Origin: Halosolutus gelatinilyticus
GTDB taxonomy: Archaea; Halobacteriota; Halobacteria; Halobacteriales; Natrialbaceae
Direction: 5' to 3'
Assembly (NCBI RefSeq): GCF_023028105.1
Contig: NZ_CP095492.1
Location: 186,001-250,000, forward strand
DNA length: 64,000 bases
This document shows, piece after piece, positions 53,153 to 61,807 of this stretch. Position 1 is the stretch's first letter; each line of letters opens with the position of its first letter. The position numbers and the translations under genes were made by a program. The notes below the pieces were generated by a model. It had not been told where the DNA came from, searched no databases, and saw only the letters and a list, made by a program, of their open reading frames with translations.

Positions 53153-53499
53153 TCGAGCGATGATCCCGATCGCAGGGGTGGCAGTTGGTTTCTATATCGA
53201 CTGATTTAGCGATAATTTTACAAAATAGCTAGAGTTGGAGTGTTGCATACGCCCTCTGTATTCACCTATGGAAATCTTGCTACCCCACAGAGCGTGAGAA
53301 AAGGTATGGGCGCGAGAGACCGACCTGTATTCCGCGCCAGCGAGCGCGTGGTGCTGACTGATCCGAGTGCGAAGGAACCTGGGTACTGGGCATCCCAGCC
53401 CGGCTGACGCCGGAATAGCACGTGAGAGATGTTTTGGCTGGAGTGAGATGATCGATAAACAGTGGGCAGTGATCGTCGAATCATGTTCGACACCAACTC
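53153..53499. other. Gene-free stretch
   Basis: No gene was recognised. The minus-strand frame continuing from the oxidoreductase remnant loses protein character after its V-N-E-E. A short palindrome-like GGGCATCCCAGCCCGGCTGACGCC lies at about 53387-53410. Confidence 0.25.
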
Positions 53500-53885
53500 C
53501 AAAGAGCCCACCCCGATCGACTCCTCGTTGACGAGCAGGACCTTTCCGAGGAAGTCACCGTCTGCGGCGCGACGGTGGGTCTCGGAACCTTCGTCGAACG
53601 CGTAGCGATCATCGACGTACGGTTCGATCGTCCCGTCACCGCCGGCCGCCGCGATGCCGGCTAACTCCTCGCTGATGCACTCCTGTCGGCCACCGAGGAG
53701 CACGGGCAGGATGACCCACGACGCCGAGTTCGAGCGACTGCTGGTGCATGATGAGAGGTCGATATTGTCGGCCGCGCTGGACTCGGTCGTCACCACGGTG
53801 CCAAAAGGGCGATCCGCTTCGAAGGCGGTCTCGAGGTGGTCGTCGACGATCGGAGCAAAGACGAGGTCGAACCCATCGCCGCTCG
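53500..53885 (-). pseudogene. C-terminal remnant of a zinc-type alcohol dehydrogenase/quinone oxidoreductase
   Basis: The minus strand reads G-D-G-F-D-L-V-F-A-P and F-G-T-V-V-T-T-E-S, shifts frame near 53730 (H-Q-Q-S-L-E-L-G-V-V), then G-T-I-E-P-Y-V-D-D-R-Y-A-F and R-R-A-A-D-G-D-F-L-G-K-V-L-L-V. This is the Rossmann half and C-terminus of the MDR superfamily. The N-terminal catalytic half is gone. The cut at about 53885 coincides with a hairpin. Confidence 0.5.
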
Positions 53886-53888
53886 GGA

Positions 53889-53912
53889 CCCCTCGCCCTT
53901 CAGGGCGGGGGG
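53889..53912. repeat. GC-rich hairpin (IS end or terminator)
   Basis: CCCCTCGCCCT-TC-AGGGCGGGGGG forms a strong stem-loop five bases past the stop of the binding-protein gene. It resembles IS605-type element ends in haloarchaea and would also serve as a terminator-like structure for the leftward ABC operon. Confidence 0.4.
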
Positions 53913-53916
53913 ACCG

Positions 53917-55464
53917 TCACTCCGCCGGCGTGATCGACTCGAGCCCGTACCGCAATTCCGTCGGGTGGGGTTGGTAGCCGCGCACGTTGCTCGCGGTCCC
54001 GACGACGCTCGTGTAGTTCGTCAGGACCGCGACCGGCGCGTCCTCGAGGACGATCGACTGGACTTCGTGGTAGCGTTCCAGTCGTGCCTCGCGGTCGTCG
54101 AGTTCGCGCGCCTCCTCGAGCAGCGTATCGACGCGTTCGTTCTCGTAGCCGTGGTGCAGCGACGCGGCCTCCGAGTGGAACAGCTCCGCGAGCCTGTCGG
54201 GGTCGGGATACCACAGCGTGCCCCAGGACGTGAAATAGATGTCGAAGGAGCCCTGACCGACCTGATCGACCATCGCGGAGTACTCCATGACCGTCACCTC
54301 AAGGTCGATGCCGACCGCGGCGAGTTGCGCCTGCAACACTTCGGCGATCAACGGCAGGCTCCGGGCGTCGAAGGTGAGCACTTCCACGGCGAGTTCGTCG
54401 TCGTCGCGGGTTCGGACGCCGTCGCCTTCCCCGTCGATCGTCCAGCCGGCCTCGGACAGCAGCGACCGGGCGCGGTCCGGATCGTAGCGCTCCGTCTCGA
54501 GGTCCGGATTCGCCCACTCCGTCAGTTCCGGGGTGAACGGCCCGACGGCGGGATCGTCGACACCACCGAGGACCGACTCGGTGATCGCCTCCCGATCGAT
54601 CGCGTGATCGACCGCCCGCCGAACGCGGTCGTCGTCGAACGGCTCCGATTGCGTGTCGAACGTGAGGAACCTGATCCGCGGGATCTCGGGCGTGTAGACG
54701 TCGATCCCGTCGGCCGCCTCGAGCGCGCTGACCATCTCGTGGGGCAGGATGCGGGCCATCTCGAGTTCGCCGTTCTCGAGTTTCATCCGCCGCGTCTGAT
54801 CGTCGTCGACGACCTCGTAGCGGACGGTCTCTATCTCGGGCCGCGCCCCGTAGTAGTCGTCGTTGCGCACGGCCCGCAGCTCGGAGCCGGGTTCGAAGGT
54901 GTCGACGGCGAATGGGCCGGTACTCACCGGATCGGCGATCGAGCCGTCCGCATCGATGGCGTCGGAACTGAGCAGCACCGCTTCGTTGCGCGAGAGGTGG
55001 GCCGGCAACGGCGCGAACGGGGTTTCGGTCTCGACGGCGACGGTCGCCTCGGCGACGGCCTCGATCGCCTCGATCGGGACGTCCGCGAACGCGGCGGAGT
55101 CGGCGGTCCGTCGGAGCGATTCGACGGCGGCCGCCGCGTCCAGGGGCTCGCCGTCGTGGAACGTCACGTCCTCCCGGAGCGCGAACTCCCAGCGGCGTTC
55201 GTCCGACCGTTCCCACTCCGTTGCGAGCCCCGGCGTCGGATTCGCGTCGTAGTCGACGCTAACTAGCGCCTCGGTGATGCCGAGGCGGCGAAGCTGGCTT
55301 CCGCCGTCCAGCGGATCGCGGCTCGGCTTCCACGGCCCGCCGATACGGAAGTCCGCTCCGTCGTCGGGGTCGCTCGAGAGGCACCCCGCCGCGGCGAGCG
55401 TCGCGGTTCCGAGCGTCGTTTGCAGCGCGGTACGTCGGTCCATCGTGAGTTGCGTATCCTTCAT
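53917..55464 (-). CDS. Family-5 substrate-binding lipoprotein of second Dpp-type operon
   Basis: The 515-residue protein has Tat motif D-R-R-T-A-L-Q at residues 9-15 and lipobox A-A-A-G-C near residue 28. The mature fold is SBP_bac_5, with V-T-F-H-D-G-E-P-L near residue 99, S-T-G-P-F-A near residue 181 and N-P-D-L near residue 320. It is the last gene of the operon, overlapping the fused ATPase stop by one base. A start at the internal Met (residue 8) would give a more standard Tat signal. The substrate may be peptide or a metal chelate. Nickel-type members share this fold, so this is unresolved. Confidence 0.87.
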   Translation of the reverse strand: MKDTQLTMDRRTALQTTLGTATLAAAGCLSSDPDDGADFRIGGPWKPSRDPLDGGSQLRRLGITEALVSVDYDANPTPGLATEWERSDERRWEFALREDVTFHDGEPLDAAAAVESLRRTADSAAFADVPIEAIEAVAEATVAVETETPFAPLPAHLSRNEAVLLSSDAIDADGSIADPVSTGPFAVDTFEPGSELRAVRNDDYYGARPEIETVRYEVVDDDQTRRMKLENGELEMARILPHEMVSALEAADGIDVYTPEIPRIRFLTFDTQSEPFDDDRVRRAVDHAIDREAITESVLGGVDDPAVGPFTPELTEWANPDLETERYDPDRARSLLSEAGWTIDGEGDGVRTRDDDELAVEVLTFDARSLPLIAEVLQAQLAAVGIDLEVTVMEYSAMVDQVGQGSFDIYFTSWGTLWYPDPDRLAELFHSEAASLHHGYENERVDTLLEEARELDDREARLERYHEVQSIVLEDAPVAVLTNYTSVVGTASNVRGYQPHPTELRYGLESITPAE

Positions 55465-57785
55465 CAGTCGATTTCTGGCGTGTCGGTGGGGTCACTCGGC
55501 GACCTTTCGGCATCGACGGAGGCGTCGCACGCGCTCGAGTCGGCCTCGAGACGCTCGTCGCGCTCTCGGCTCGCGGTCCGGTTTCGCTCGTCCCGCCACG
55601 CATCCGCGTACAGGCAGCGCGACCGGGCGTCGTCCCCGACAGGGTCGAGGCTCGGCTCGACGCGGGAGCACTCGTCTGTGGCGACGGGACAGCGTGGGTG
55701 AACGGCGCAGCCTGACGGCGGATCGGCGGGACTGGGTGGCTCGCCGGCGAGCGCGTCCGTGGCTTGGTCCCCACCCGATCCACTGTCCGCCCGACCGCCC
55801 GGAATCGCGTCCAACAACGTCTGCGTGTACGGGTGAGTCGGCCGCGAGAGCGTCGCATGCGCCGGGCCGATCTCGACGAGTCGTCCGCAGTACATCACCG
55901 CGACGCGGTCGGCAACGTGGCGCACGACGTCGATGTCGTGTGAGATGAACAGGTACGTCAGGCCGAGGTCGGCCTGGAGATCCGCGAGCAGATTCAGTAT
56001 CGTCGCCTGGACCGAGACGTCGAGCGCGGCCGTCGGCTCGTCCAACACGAGCACCGACGGCTCGAGCGCGATCGCCCGCGCGATCGCCACCCGCTGGCGC
56101 TGCCCGCCGGAGAGCTGGCCGGGATAGCGATCGGTGACGTCGTTCGGGAGGCCGACCAGCGAGCACAGCTCCGCGATGCGATCCTTCCGGCGCGGGCGCG
56201 ACCAGCCCGCCTCGACCAGCGGTTCGGCGATCGCCGCTCCGACCGTCCGCTTAGGGTTGAGACTCGCGCCGGGGTGCTGGAAGACGACGCCGATCTCGGT
56301 CAGTTGCGCGTCCGTCCGCGAGTCGACGCCGCCGATCGGCCGCCCGTGGAGCCGAACGGTGCCGTCGTCCGGCGTCTCGAGGCCGACGATCAGCTTCGCG
56401 AGCGTCGACTTCCCGCAGCCGCTCTCGCCGACCAGGCCGACGGTCTCGCCCGGGCGCAGCGCGAGGGAGACGCCCCTGACCGCCGGAATGCGACCGTCGG
56501 TCCCGAGCAGCCGGTCGATGAGGGCGTCGGACTCCCGGAACGACTTCGCGACGCCCTCGAGAGTGACGACCGGCTCGTCGGTTCGCGTCGATCGGTCGCG
56601 TCGCGCCTGCTCGTGTTCGCGCGTCGCATCGCCGGCTGCGTCCGCCACGGACGCGGTCGCGCCCCCGTCGACGGCCACCGATCGCGGGTCGTTCGACGTC
56701 TCCGACGCGTTACGTGCAGCGTCCGCTCGCGCTCGTCGAGCGCGCATCGTCTCGAGCGACGCCTCGCGCGCCTCCGGGACGCCGCATCGGACGTCGTGGT
56801 CCGGTCCGACCGAGACGACGGGCTGGGTCGCCGTTCGACAGTCGCCCGTCGCGAACGGACAGCGATCGACGAAGGCACACCCTGCGGGCGGCGGGGATCC
56901 GTCCGACGGCGTCCCCTGGACCGTCGGAAGGCGGGAGCCGGACTCGCCGCGGCGGGGGAGACAGCCCAACAGCGCCTTCGTGTACGGGTGTGCGGGATTC
57001 GAACGGAGGCCCTCGGCCGGTCGCCGCTCGACGACGACGCCGTCGTACATGACGACGATCCGATCGCACAACTGTGAGACGACGCCGATGTCGTGGCTGA
57101 TCACCAGCATTCCCATCCCGTGCTCGGCGTTGAGAGCAGCCAGTCGCTCGAGGATCGCCGCCTGGGTCGTCGTATCCAGCGCGGTCGTCGGTTCGTCGGC
57201 GATCAGCAGCGACGGGCGACGGGCGAGTGCGATCGCGATCATGGCGCGCTGACGCATCCCGCCGCTGAACTGGTGGGGGTAGGCGTCGATCCGCTCGCTC
57301 GGACGTGGAATGCCGACCGTCCCCATGAGCTTGAGCACCTCCGAACGGACCTCGGACGAGCGTAGTCGAGAACTCGTCCCGCGTGCGAGTTCCCGGAGCA
57401 GTGGCTGGTGATCCGGATCGCGGTGGATCCGCAGCGCCTCGGCAATCTGTTCGCCGACCGGATACACCGGGTTCAGCGTCGTCGACGGATCTTGAAAGAC
57501 CATCGCGAGTTCGCGGCCGCGGAGCCGCCGGAGCGTCCGCTCGTCGGCCGTCGTCAGCTCCCGGCCGTCGTAGCGGATGCTGCCGTCGACTATCTCGCCC
57601 GGTGCCTCGAGGCGGACGATCGAGCGAGCGGTAACCGACTTCCCGCAGCCGCTCTCGCCGACCAGGCCGACGATTTCGCCGGGTTTGATCCGACACGATA
57701 CGCCGTTAACCGCGTGGACGGTCTCCGAACGGGTGTCGAATCGAACGTGGAGGTTCTCGATTTCGAGAGCGTTGTTCGCGGTCAT
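55464..57785 (-). CDS. Fused double ABC ATPase (DppD-DppF type)
   Basis: This 773-residue protein joins two peptide-transporter ATPases in one chain. Domain 1 has Walker A G-E-S-G-C-G-K-S at residues 43-50, signature F-S-G-G-M-R-Q-R and L-L-I-A-D-E-P-T. Domain 2 has G-E-S-G-C-G-K-S-T, L-S-G-G-Q-R-Q-R and V-L-V-L-D-E-P-T. Each half ends in the Cys-containing oligopeptide extension (C-A-F-V-D-R-C-P and C-A-V-H-P-R-C-P). A roughly 80-residue Ala/Arg/Asp-rich linker (about 340-420) joins them, and an acidic tail follows. The start at 57785 is set by the M-T-A-N-N-A-L-E opening. The frame running up to 58718 is antisense-like to the permease gene. Confidence 0.9.
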   Translation of the reverse strand: MTANNALEIENLHVRFDTRSETVHAVNGVSCRIKPGEIVGLVGESGCGKSVTARSIVRLEAPGEIVDGSIRYDGRELTTADERTLRRLRGRELAMVFQDPSTTLNPVYPVGEQIAEALRIHRDPDHQPLLRELARGTSSRLRSSEVRSEVLKLMGTVGIPRPSERIDAYPHQFSGGMRQRAMIAIALARRPSLLIADEPTTALDTTTQAAILERLAALNAEHGMGMLVISHDIGVVSQLCDRIVVMYDGVVVERRPAEGLRSNPAHPYTKALLGCLPRRGESGSRLPTVQGTPSDGSPPPAGCAFVDRCPFATGDCRTATQPVVSVGPDHDVRCGVPEAREASLETMRARRARADAARNASETSNDPRSVAVDGGATASVADAAGDATREHEQARRDRSTRTDEPVVTLEGVAKSFRESDALIDRLLGTDGRIPAVRGVSLALRPGETVGLVGESGCGKSTLAKLIVGLETPDDGTVRLHGRPIGGVDSRTDAQLTEIGVVFQHPGASLNPKRTVGAAIAEPLVEAGWSRPRRKDRIAELCSLVGLPNDVTDRYPGQLSGGQRQRVAIARAIALEPSVLVLDEPTAALDVSVQATILNLLADLQADLGLTYLFISHDIDVVRHVADRVAVMYCGRLVEIGPAHATLSRPTHPYTQTLLDAIPGGRADSGSGGDQATDALAGEPPSPADPPSGCAVHPRCPVATDECSRVEPSLDPVGDDARSRCLYADAWRDERNRTASRERDERLEADSSACDASVDAERSPSDPTDTPEID

Positions 57786-57787
57786 GG

Positions 57788-58708
57788 TCAGGTTCGCCTC
57801 CGCTGTCGGTCGTCGAGGTGGTCGGGATCGAGCGCGTCGCGCAGCCCGTCGCCGAGCAGGTTGAAGCCGATGACGGGCAGCATGATCGCGACGCCGGGGG
57901 CGGTGACGAGCCACGGGGCCGATCGCAGGTAGTTTCGGCCGTCGGCGATCATCGTGCCCCACTCGGGCGTCGGCGGCTGCGCACCGAGGCCGAGATAGGA
58001 GAGGCCGGTGGCGGCGAGCACGACGGTACCGAGGTTCAGCGTCGCCAGCACCAACACCGGACTGACGACGTGGGGCAACAGGTGTCGCCGGACGAGCCGG
58101 TGCCACGGCGTCCCGTAGAGCGTGGCAGTCTGGACGAACGGCCGCTCCTTGACGGCGAGGACGCTCCCACGGACGACCCGCGCGTACGAGGCCCAGCCGA
58201 CGACCGAAAGCGCGATGACGACGTTTCGAAGGCTCGGTCCGAGCACGCCGGCGATCACCAGCGCGAGCACGAGTCCCGGAAACGCGAGCTGGATGTCGAC
58301 GAGTCGCATCAACACGGCGTCGACGACGCGACCGCCCGTCGCCGCGAGCAGTCCGACCGTCGTTCCGATACCGACCCGAATAGTCGTCGCCACGAGCGCC
58401 AGCGCCAGCGAGACGCGGGCCCCGTACGCGAGCCGCGTCGCCGCGTCGCGGCCGAGCGGATCGGTCCCGAGGGGATGGGCGAGCGACGGGCCCTGCAGTC
58501 GATTCTCGAGCGCCTGGGCGGTCGGATCGTACGGAGACACGATCGGGCCGACGACGGCGACGATCACGAGGAGCCCGACCACGGCGCCGCCGAGACGGAT
58601 CGAGCCGTTCGTCCGGACGGCGGGTCGATAGCGAACGAGACGGCGACCGCGCTCGAGGAGTCCGGTCACCCCCGTCGCCGATTCGGACCCAGCGTTGCGG
58701 TCGCTCAC
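57788..58708 (-). CDS. ABC transporter permease, DppC type (second operon)
   Basis: The 306-residue permease has a cytoplasmic N-terminus, a first helix at about 40-60, L-G-T-D-P-L-G-R-D near residue 82 and an EAA-like loop with Q-T-A-T-L-Y-G near residue 193. About six helices are predicted. It overlaps the upstream DppB gene by 4 bases and ends 2 bases before the fused ATPase start, so the operon is compact. Confidence 0.9.
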   Translation of the reverse strand: MSDRNAGSESATGVTGLLERGRRLVRYRPAVRTNGSIRLGGAVVGLLVIVAVVGPIVSPYDPTAQALENRLQGPSLAHPLGTDPLGRDAATRLAYGARVSLALALVATTIRVGIGTTVGLLAATGGRVVDAVLMRLVDIQLAFPGLVLALVIAGVLGPSLRNVVIALSVVGWASYARVVRGSVLAVKERPFVQTATLYGTPWHRLVRRHLLPHVVSPVLVLATLNLGTVVLAATGLSYLGLGAQPPTPEWGTMIADGRNYLRSAPWLVTAPGVAIMLPVIGFNLLGDGLRDALDPDHLDDRQRRRT

Positions 58709-59646
58709 GATCGCTCACCCCGTTCGATGCGCGGATCGAGCGCGACGTACGCGAGATCGACGAGTTGGTTAGTGAGGACGAACGCGACGGCCGTCACGAG
58801 GACGACGCCCTGCACGATCGGGTAGTCCCTGGCGAAGACGGCGTCGACGAGCAGCGTTCCCAGCCCCGGCCGCTGGAAGACGGCCTCGACGACGACGGCT
58901 CCGTTGATGACGAAGCCGAACTGGAGCCCGACGATCGTTACGACCGGGATGAGGGCGTTCCGGAGCGCGTGCTTGTAGACCACGAGCCGTTCGCGAACGC
59001 CCTTCGAGCGCGCGGTGTCGACGTACTCGGCCTCCAGCACCTCGAGTATCGACGTTCGAACGAGTCGCGTGACGATTGCAGCCATCCCGGTGCCGAGCGT
59101 GATCGCGGGCAACACGAGGTGCTCGAGCGTCCCCGCGCCGGCGACGGGCGTCAGCCCGAGCCAGAGCGAACAGACGAGGATCAGCAGGTAGCCGAGCCAG
59201 AAGTTCGGCATCGAAACGCCGACCAGGGCGGCGATCTGGCTGGTTTGGTCGATCCAGGTATCGCGGTGGACGGCGCTTACCACGCCCAGCGGGACGGCGA
59301 GCAGCACCGAGACGGCCGTCGCTGCCAGCGCGAGCTCGAGCGTGTTCGGCAGGTGCGCGAGCACCAGCGACGTGACGGGCTCGGACTGGTAGTACGACGT
59401 GCCGAGATCGCCCCGGAGCGCGTCGGTGAGCCACGAGCCGTACTGGACGAGGAACGGTTCGTCCAGCCCGCGTTCGGCCCGAAAGCTCGCCACCTCGGAT
59501 TCCGATGGCGGGCTCTGGCGTTGCTCTCTGAGGATCGTGTACGCCGGATCGCCGGGCGTCAGAAACACGAATCCGTACGTGATCAGCGAGACGCCGAGTA
59601 GAACCGACGACAGCGATCCAAACCGGACGAAGAGGGCGCGCAGCAT
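58705..59646 (-). CDS. ABC transporter permease, DppB type (second operon)
   Basis: The 313-residue permease has an N-terminal helix (8-30), F-L-T-P-G-D-P-A near residue 28, six predicted helices, and an EAA-like loop with E-A-E-Y-V-D-T-A-R-S-K-G near residue 206. It is the first gene of the operon B-C-DF-A. Upstream AT-rich DNA that could be its promoter lies 200 bases away, so a long leader is possible. Confidence 0.9.
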   Translation of the reverse strand: MLRALFVRFGSLSSVLLGVSLITYGFVFLTPGDPAYTILREQRQSPPSESEVASFRAERGLDEPFLVQYGSWLTDALRGDLGTSYYQSEPVTSLVLAHLPNTLELALAATAVSVLLAVPLGVVSAVHRDTWIDQTSQIAALVGVSMPNFWLGYLLILVCSLWLGLTPVAGAGTLEHLVLPAITLGTGMAAIVTRLVRTSILEVLEAEYVDTARSKGVRERLVVYKHALRNALIPVVTIVGLQFGFVINGAVVVEAVFQRPGLGTLLVDAVFARDYPIVQGVVLVTAVAFVLTNQLVDLAYVALDPRIERGERS

Positions 59647-60189
59647 CGGGGTTAGTGCCGGACGGGGGCTGACGATCGCGTTCGAACGCGGTCACACGAG
59701 CGACGGGCGCAATCGGGACGTCGTCGGTTCCGCCGTCCCGAGACGTCGCAGTTGTCGTCGCGGCTGCCCGCTCGAGTGCATCTCGTTCGCAGCGGCGTTC
59801 GGCGAATAAGTGCAGCTCTCGACCGCTCGCGGCAGGTATCGTCGTTTCGAAATCGATCAGCATCTATCGTCCGTTCCATCAAACTAAGTTGTAATAGTGA
59901 AACTTTGATTGTAAAACTTCGGATTTCTCGATGCTGTGGGGCGGGTTGAGACGGATCCGATCGATCGACGTTTTTCGAATTCACGCGATGCCTGATTATT
60001 AACACTGGGATAATGATTAATAATAGTTGCTATTCCATTCCTGTCTGTGATTATATCACATTTGTGGTGTGAGTAGTCACTGTGGTCATTTTGTGAGAAT
60101 CGCTCACGCAGCCAACTGATATCAATCAATACGTTTACTAAACTCCGTTTCAGCGAAGCGTTATCTATAGTTCTCGCGTACGAACTTCT
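59647..60189. promoter_or_regulatory. Divergent control region with inverted repeats
   Basis: About 540 bases separate the dppB-like gene from the NTF2-like gene. An AT-rich TATA-like stretch at about 59880-59905 could drive the leftward operon with a leader of some 215 bases. Inverted repeats ATTATTAA (59995-60002)/TTAATAAT (60017-60024) and GTGAG (60093-60097)/CTCAC (60103-60107) could be operators. TATA-like sequence near 60160 fits the rightward gene. No protein gene was seen. Confidence 0.4.
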
Positions 60190-60612
60190 ATGAAGAACCG
60201 AGAGCAACCGGATCGAACAGACACACACGCCATGCCCGAAATTTCGATCGAAGAGGACTGTGGCAACTCGCCCAGAAAGCAGTTCCTCTCGGACTTTTAC
60301 GTCGCGTTCGTAGAGCGCAACGAGGAGGCGATTCGTTCGATGCTCACCGATGATGTTCGGTTGGCGATCATCGGTGAGGAAACACTCGACGGAAGTCAGA
60401 GCGTCGTGGACTCGATGGATCTCTTCCTCGACGGAATCTCCGAGATAACGGTCAACAACATCATCACCCACGGAGATATGGCCGCTGTGACCGGTGTCAT
60501 AACCGCCGACAGCGGAGACACCCACGCATTCTGTGAAGTGTTCGAATTCGAGGGACACACGAAGGGCGCAAAAATCGAATCTATCGACTCATACGTAGTC
60601 GAGATGGGCTAA
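60190..60612 (+). CDS. NTF2/SnoaL-like protein
   Basis: The 140-residue protein (126 from Met 15, at 60232) has the cone-shaped NTF2-like pattern: an N-terminal helix F-L-S-D-F-Y-V-A-F-V-E-R-N-E-E-A, then D-D-V-R-L, then strands ending in H-A-F-C-E-V-F-E-F and S-Y-V-V-E. Such proteins are enzymes (isomerases, cyclases) or ligand binders. No catalytic residues can be named. It is monocistronic. Confidence 0.7.
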   Translation: MKNREQPDRTDTHAMPEISIEEDCGNSPRKQFLSDFYVAFVERNEEAIRSMLTDDVRLAIIGEETLDGSQSVVDSMDLFLDGISEITVNNIITHGDMAAVTGVITADSGDTHAFCEVFEFEGHTKGAKIESIDSYVVEMG

Positions 60613-60790
60613 TAGACTGAATCCGACCGTCCGGGACGAGGGGGATCGTTCTCTGAACGCTCTCGAGAAACAGATTGCTAGTATTGATAGTTGATATGCT
60701 CGCGATCGACGTCGAATACTCGCTCGTGCAGGCGGTGCAGATGTGTGGCGTCATTGGTATGTGGGGGCGGCTCGTTCGTATCACTACCCC
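60613..60790. other. Short gene-free stretch
   Basis: No gene is present. The AT-rich region 60670-60700 may carry the promoter of the following small genes. Confidence 0.3.
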
Positions 60791-61189
60791 ATGTCGAGCA
60801 GAAAAGTTGAACGAAGCAACACGAACAGGACGGACGCGAAACCACCGACTCCCGGTCAGCCGATCGTCTCCGCGCTCTCTGAGCGCTTTGATCTTGCTGA
60901 ACACCGGCGATATCTCGCGCGATCTCGAAGCAGTGAGCTCTGGAAACGGGCCGTCAACGGCTCCCATCTCGATCGGAGAACGGACGATTTGATCGCAGCA
61001 AGCCCCGTCGCTCTCGACGAGATCGAAACGCTGGGTCTCGGTGGTAGTCCGTCCGGACCCTTCGTGCGCGGAACTGCCACGCCGGTGAACCGTACCGAAG
61101 CCGACAGCCGAATCGATCGAGGAGCGTATGACTCATCATCCGCGTTGGAATCTCGAGCGAGGATACGTCTCAGGTGTGCTGAAACATGA
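60791..61189 (+). CDS. Possible unknown protein coupled to a small membrane gene
   Basis: An ATG at 60791 opens a 132-residue frame with mixed charged composition (L-S-E-R-F-D-L-A-E-H and L-D-E-I-E-T-L-G-L-G-G). Its TGA overlaps the ATG of the next gene by 4 bases (ATGA), typical of coupled genes here. No family is recognised. The Arg/Ser content leaves room for doubt. Confidence 0.38.
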   Translation: MSSRKVERSNTNRTDAKPPTPGQPIVSALSERFDLAEHRRYLARSRSSELWKRAVNGSHLDRRTDDLIAASPVALDEIETLGLGGSPSGPFVRGTATPVNRTEADSRIDRGAYDSSSALESRARIRLRCAET

Positions 61190-61413
61190 ACGCGAAAGCG
61201 GCTGTGATGACAACCCTCGGCGCCATCGTGGCGCTTCTCGGGATGTTATGGGTAGTCCAAGGTCTCGGAATCGTCCAGATCGGTCCCGTTTTGTGCGTCG
61301 CAGACTGCGAACCGATCACCGGACGATCAGCGCAGTGGACGGTCATCGGCGCGATAGCCCTGTTCGTGGGAATCGTTGGCATCCGAGCGGGGCTGAGACG
61401 CGTAAATCGATGA
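61186..61413 (+). CDS. Small two-helix membrane protein
   Basis: The 75-residue protein has helices at about 5-28 and 48-66 joined by a loop with two Cys (V-L-C-V-A-D-C-E). It ends in a basic tail, R-A-G-L-R-R-V. The paired Cys facing one side could bind metal or form a disulfide. The family is unknown. Confidence 0.6.
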   Translation: MNAKAAVMTTLGAIVALLGMLWVVQGLGIVQIGPVLCVADCEPITGRSAQWTVIGAIALFVGIVGIRAGLRRVNR

Positions 61414-61807
61414 TGGTTCCTACTGGAGCCCCACCGCCGATCATGACCGGCTTTGAAAACTTGATCGCCGAGAGCGACCAGGGATAGCTCGCCACCTCGC
61501 TCCGTCGATCGGGACATACGGTCTCTTTCGGGCGATCTCTCGCTGTCGAAAGTAACGCCTCATCCGTGCTCGGCTCTCCCCTGCCCAGAACGTAAGACAT
61601 GACGGTCAGCCGATTTGCGCGTGCTTTCGATCTTCACATACGGCATCGTTCATCGGAGCACCCTTCCCGTCTGCCGTACTCCGTTCCGGCGTGGTCATTG
61701 GCGCGCCTGGAGTGGCGAACAGGACTTGCTATCGGTGCTGGCGGCCAAAACAGCCACTGGTAACTAATTTATATACGTGGTGCGCGTAAGGCTCTTGTCA
61801 ATCAATT
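61414..61807 (+). promoter_or_regulatory. Promoter region of the redox operon
   Basis: No gene is present. A clear TATA box TAATTTATATACG at 61764-61776 lies about 35 bases before the ATG at 61808, giving a leader of about 10 bases or none. The rest is GC-rich and featureless. Confidence 0.5.

Noticed and set aside
55464-58718. Reading the fused ATPase as a 1084-residue protein
   Set aside because: The first 300 residues are antisense-like Arg/Pro/Asp runs overlapping the DppC gene; M-T-A-N-N-A-L-E at 57785 is the natural start.
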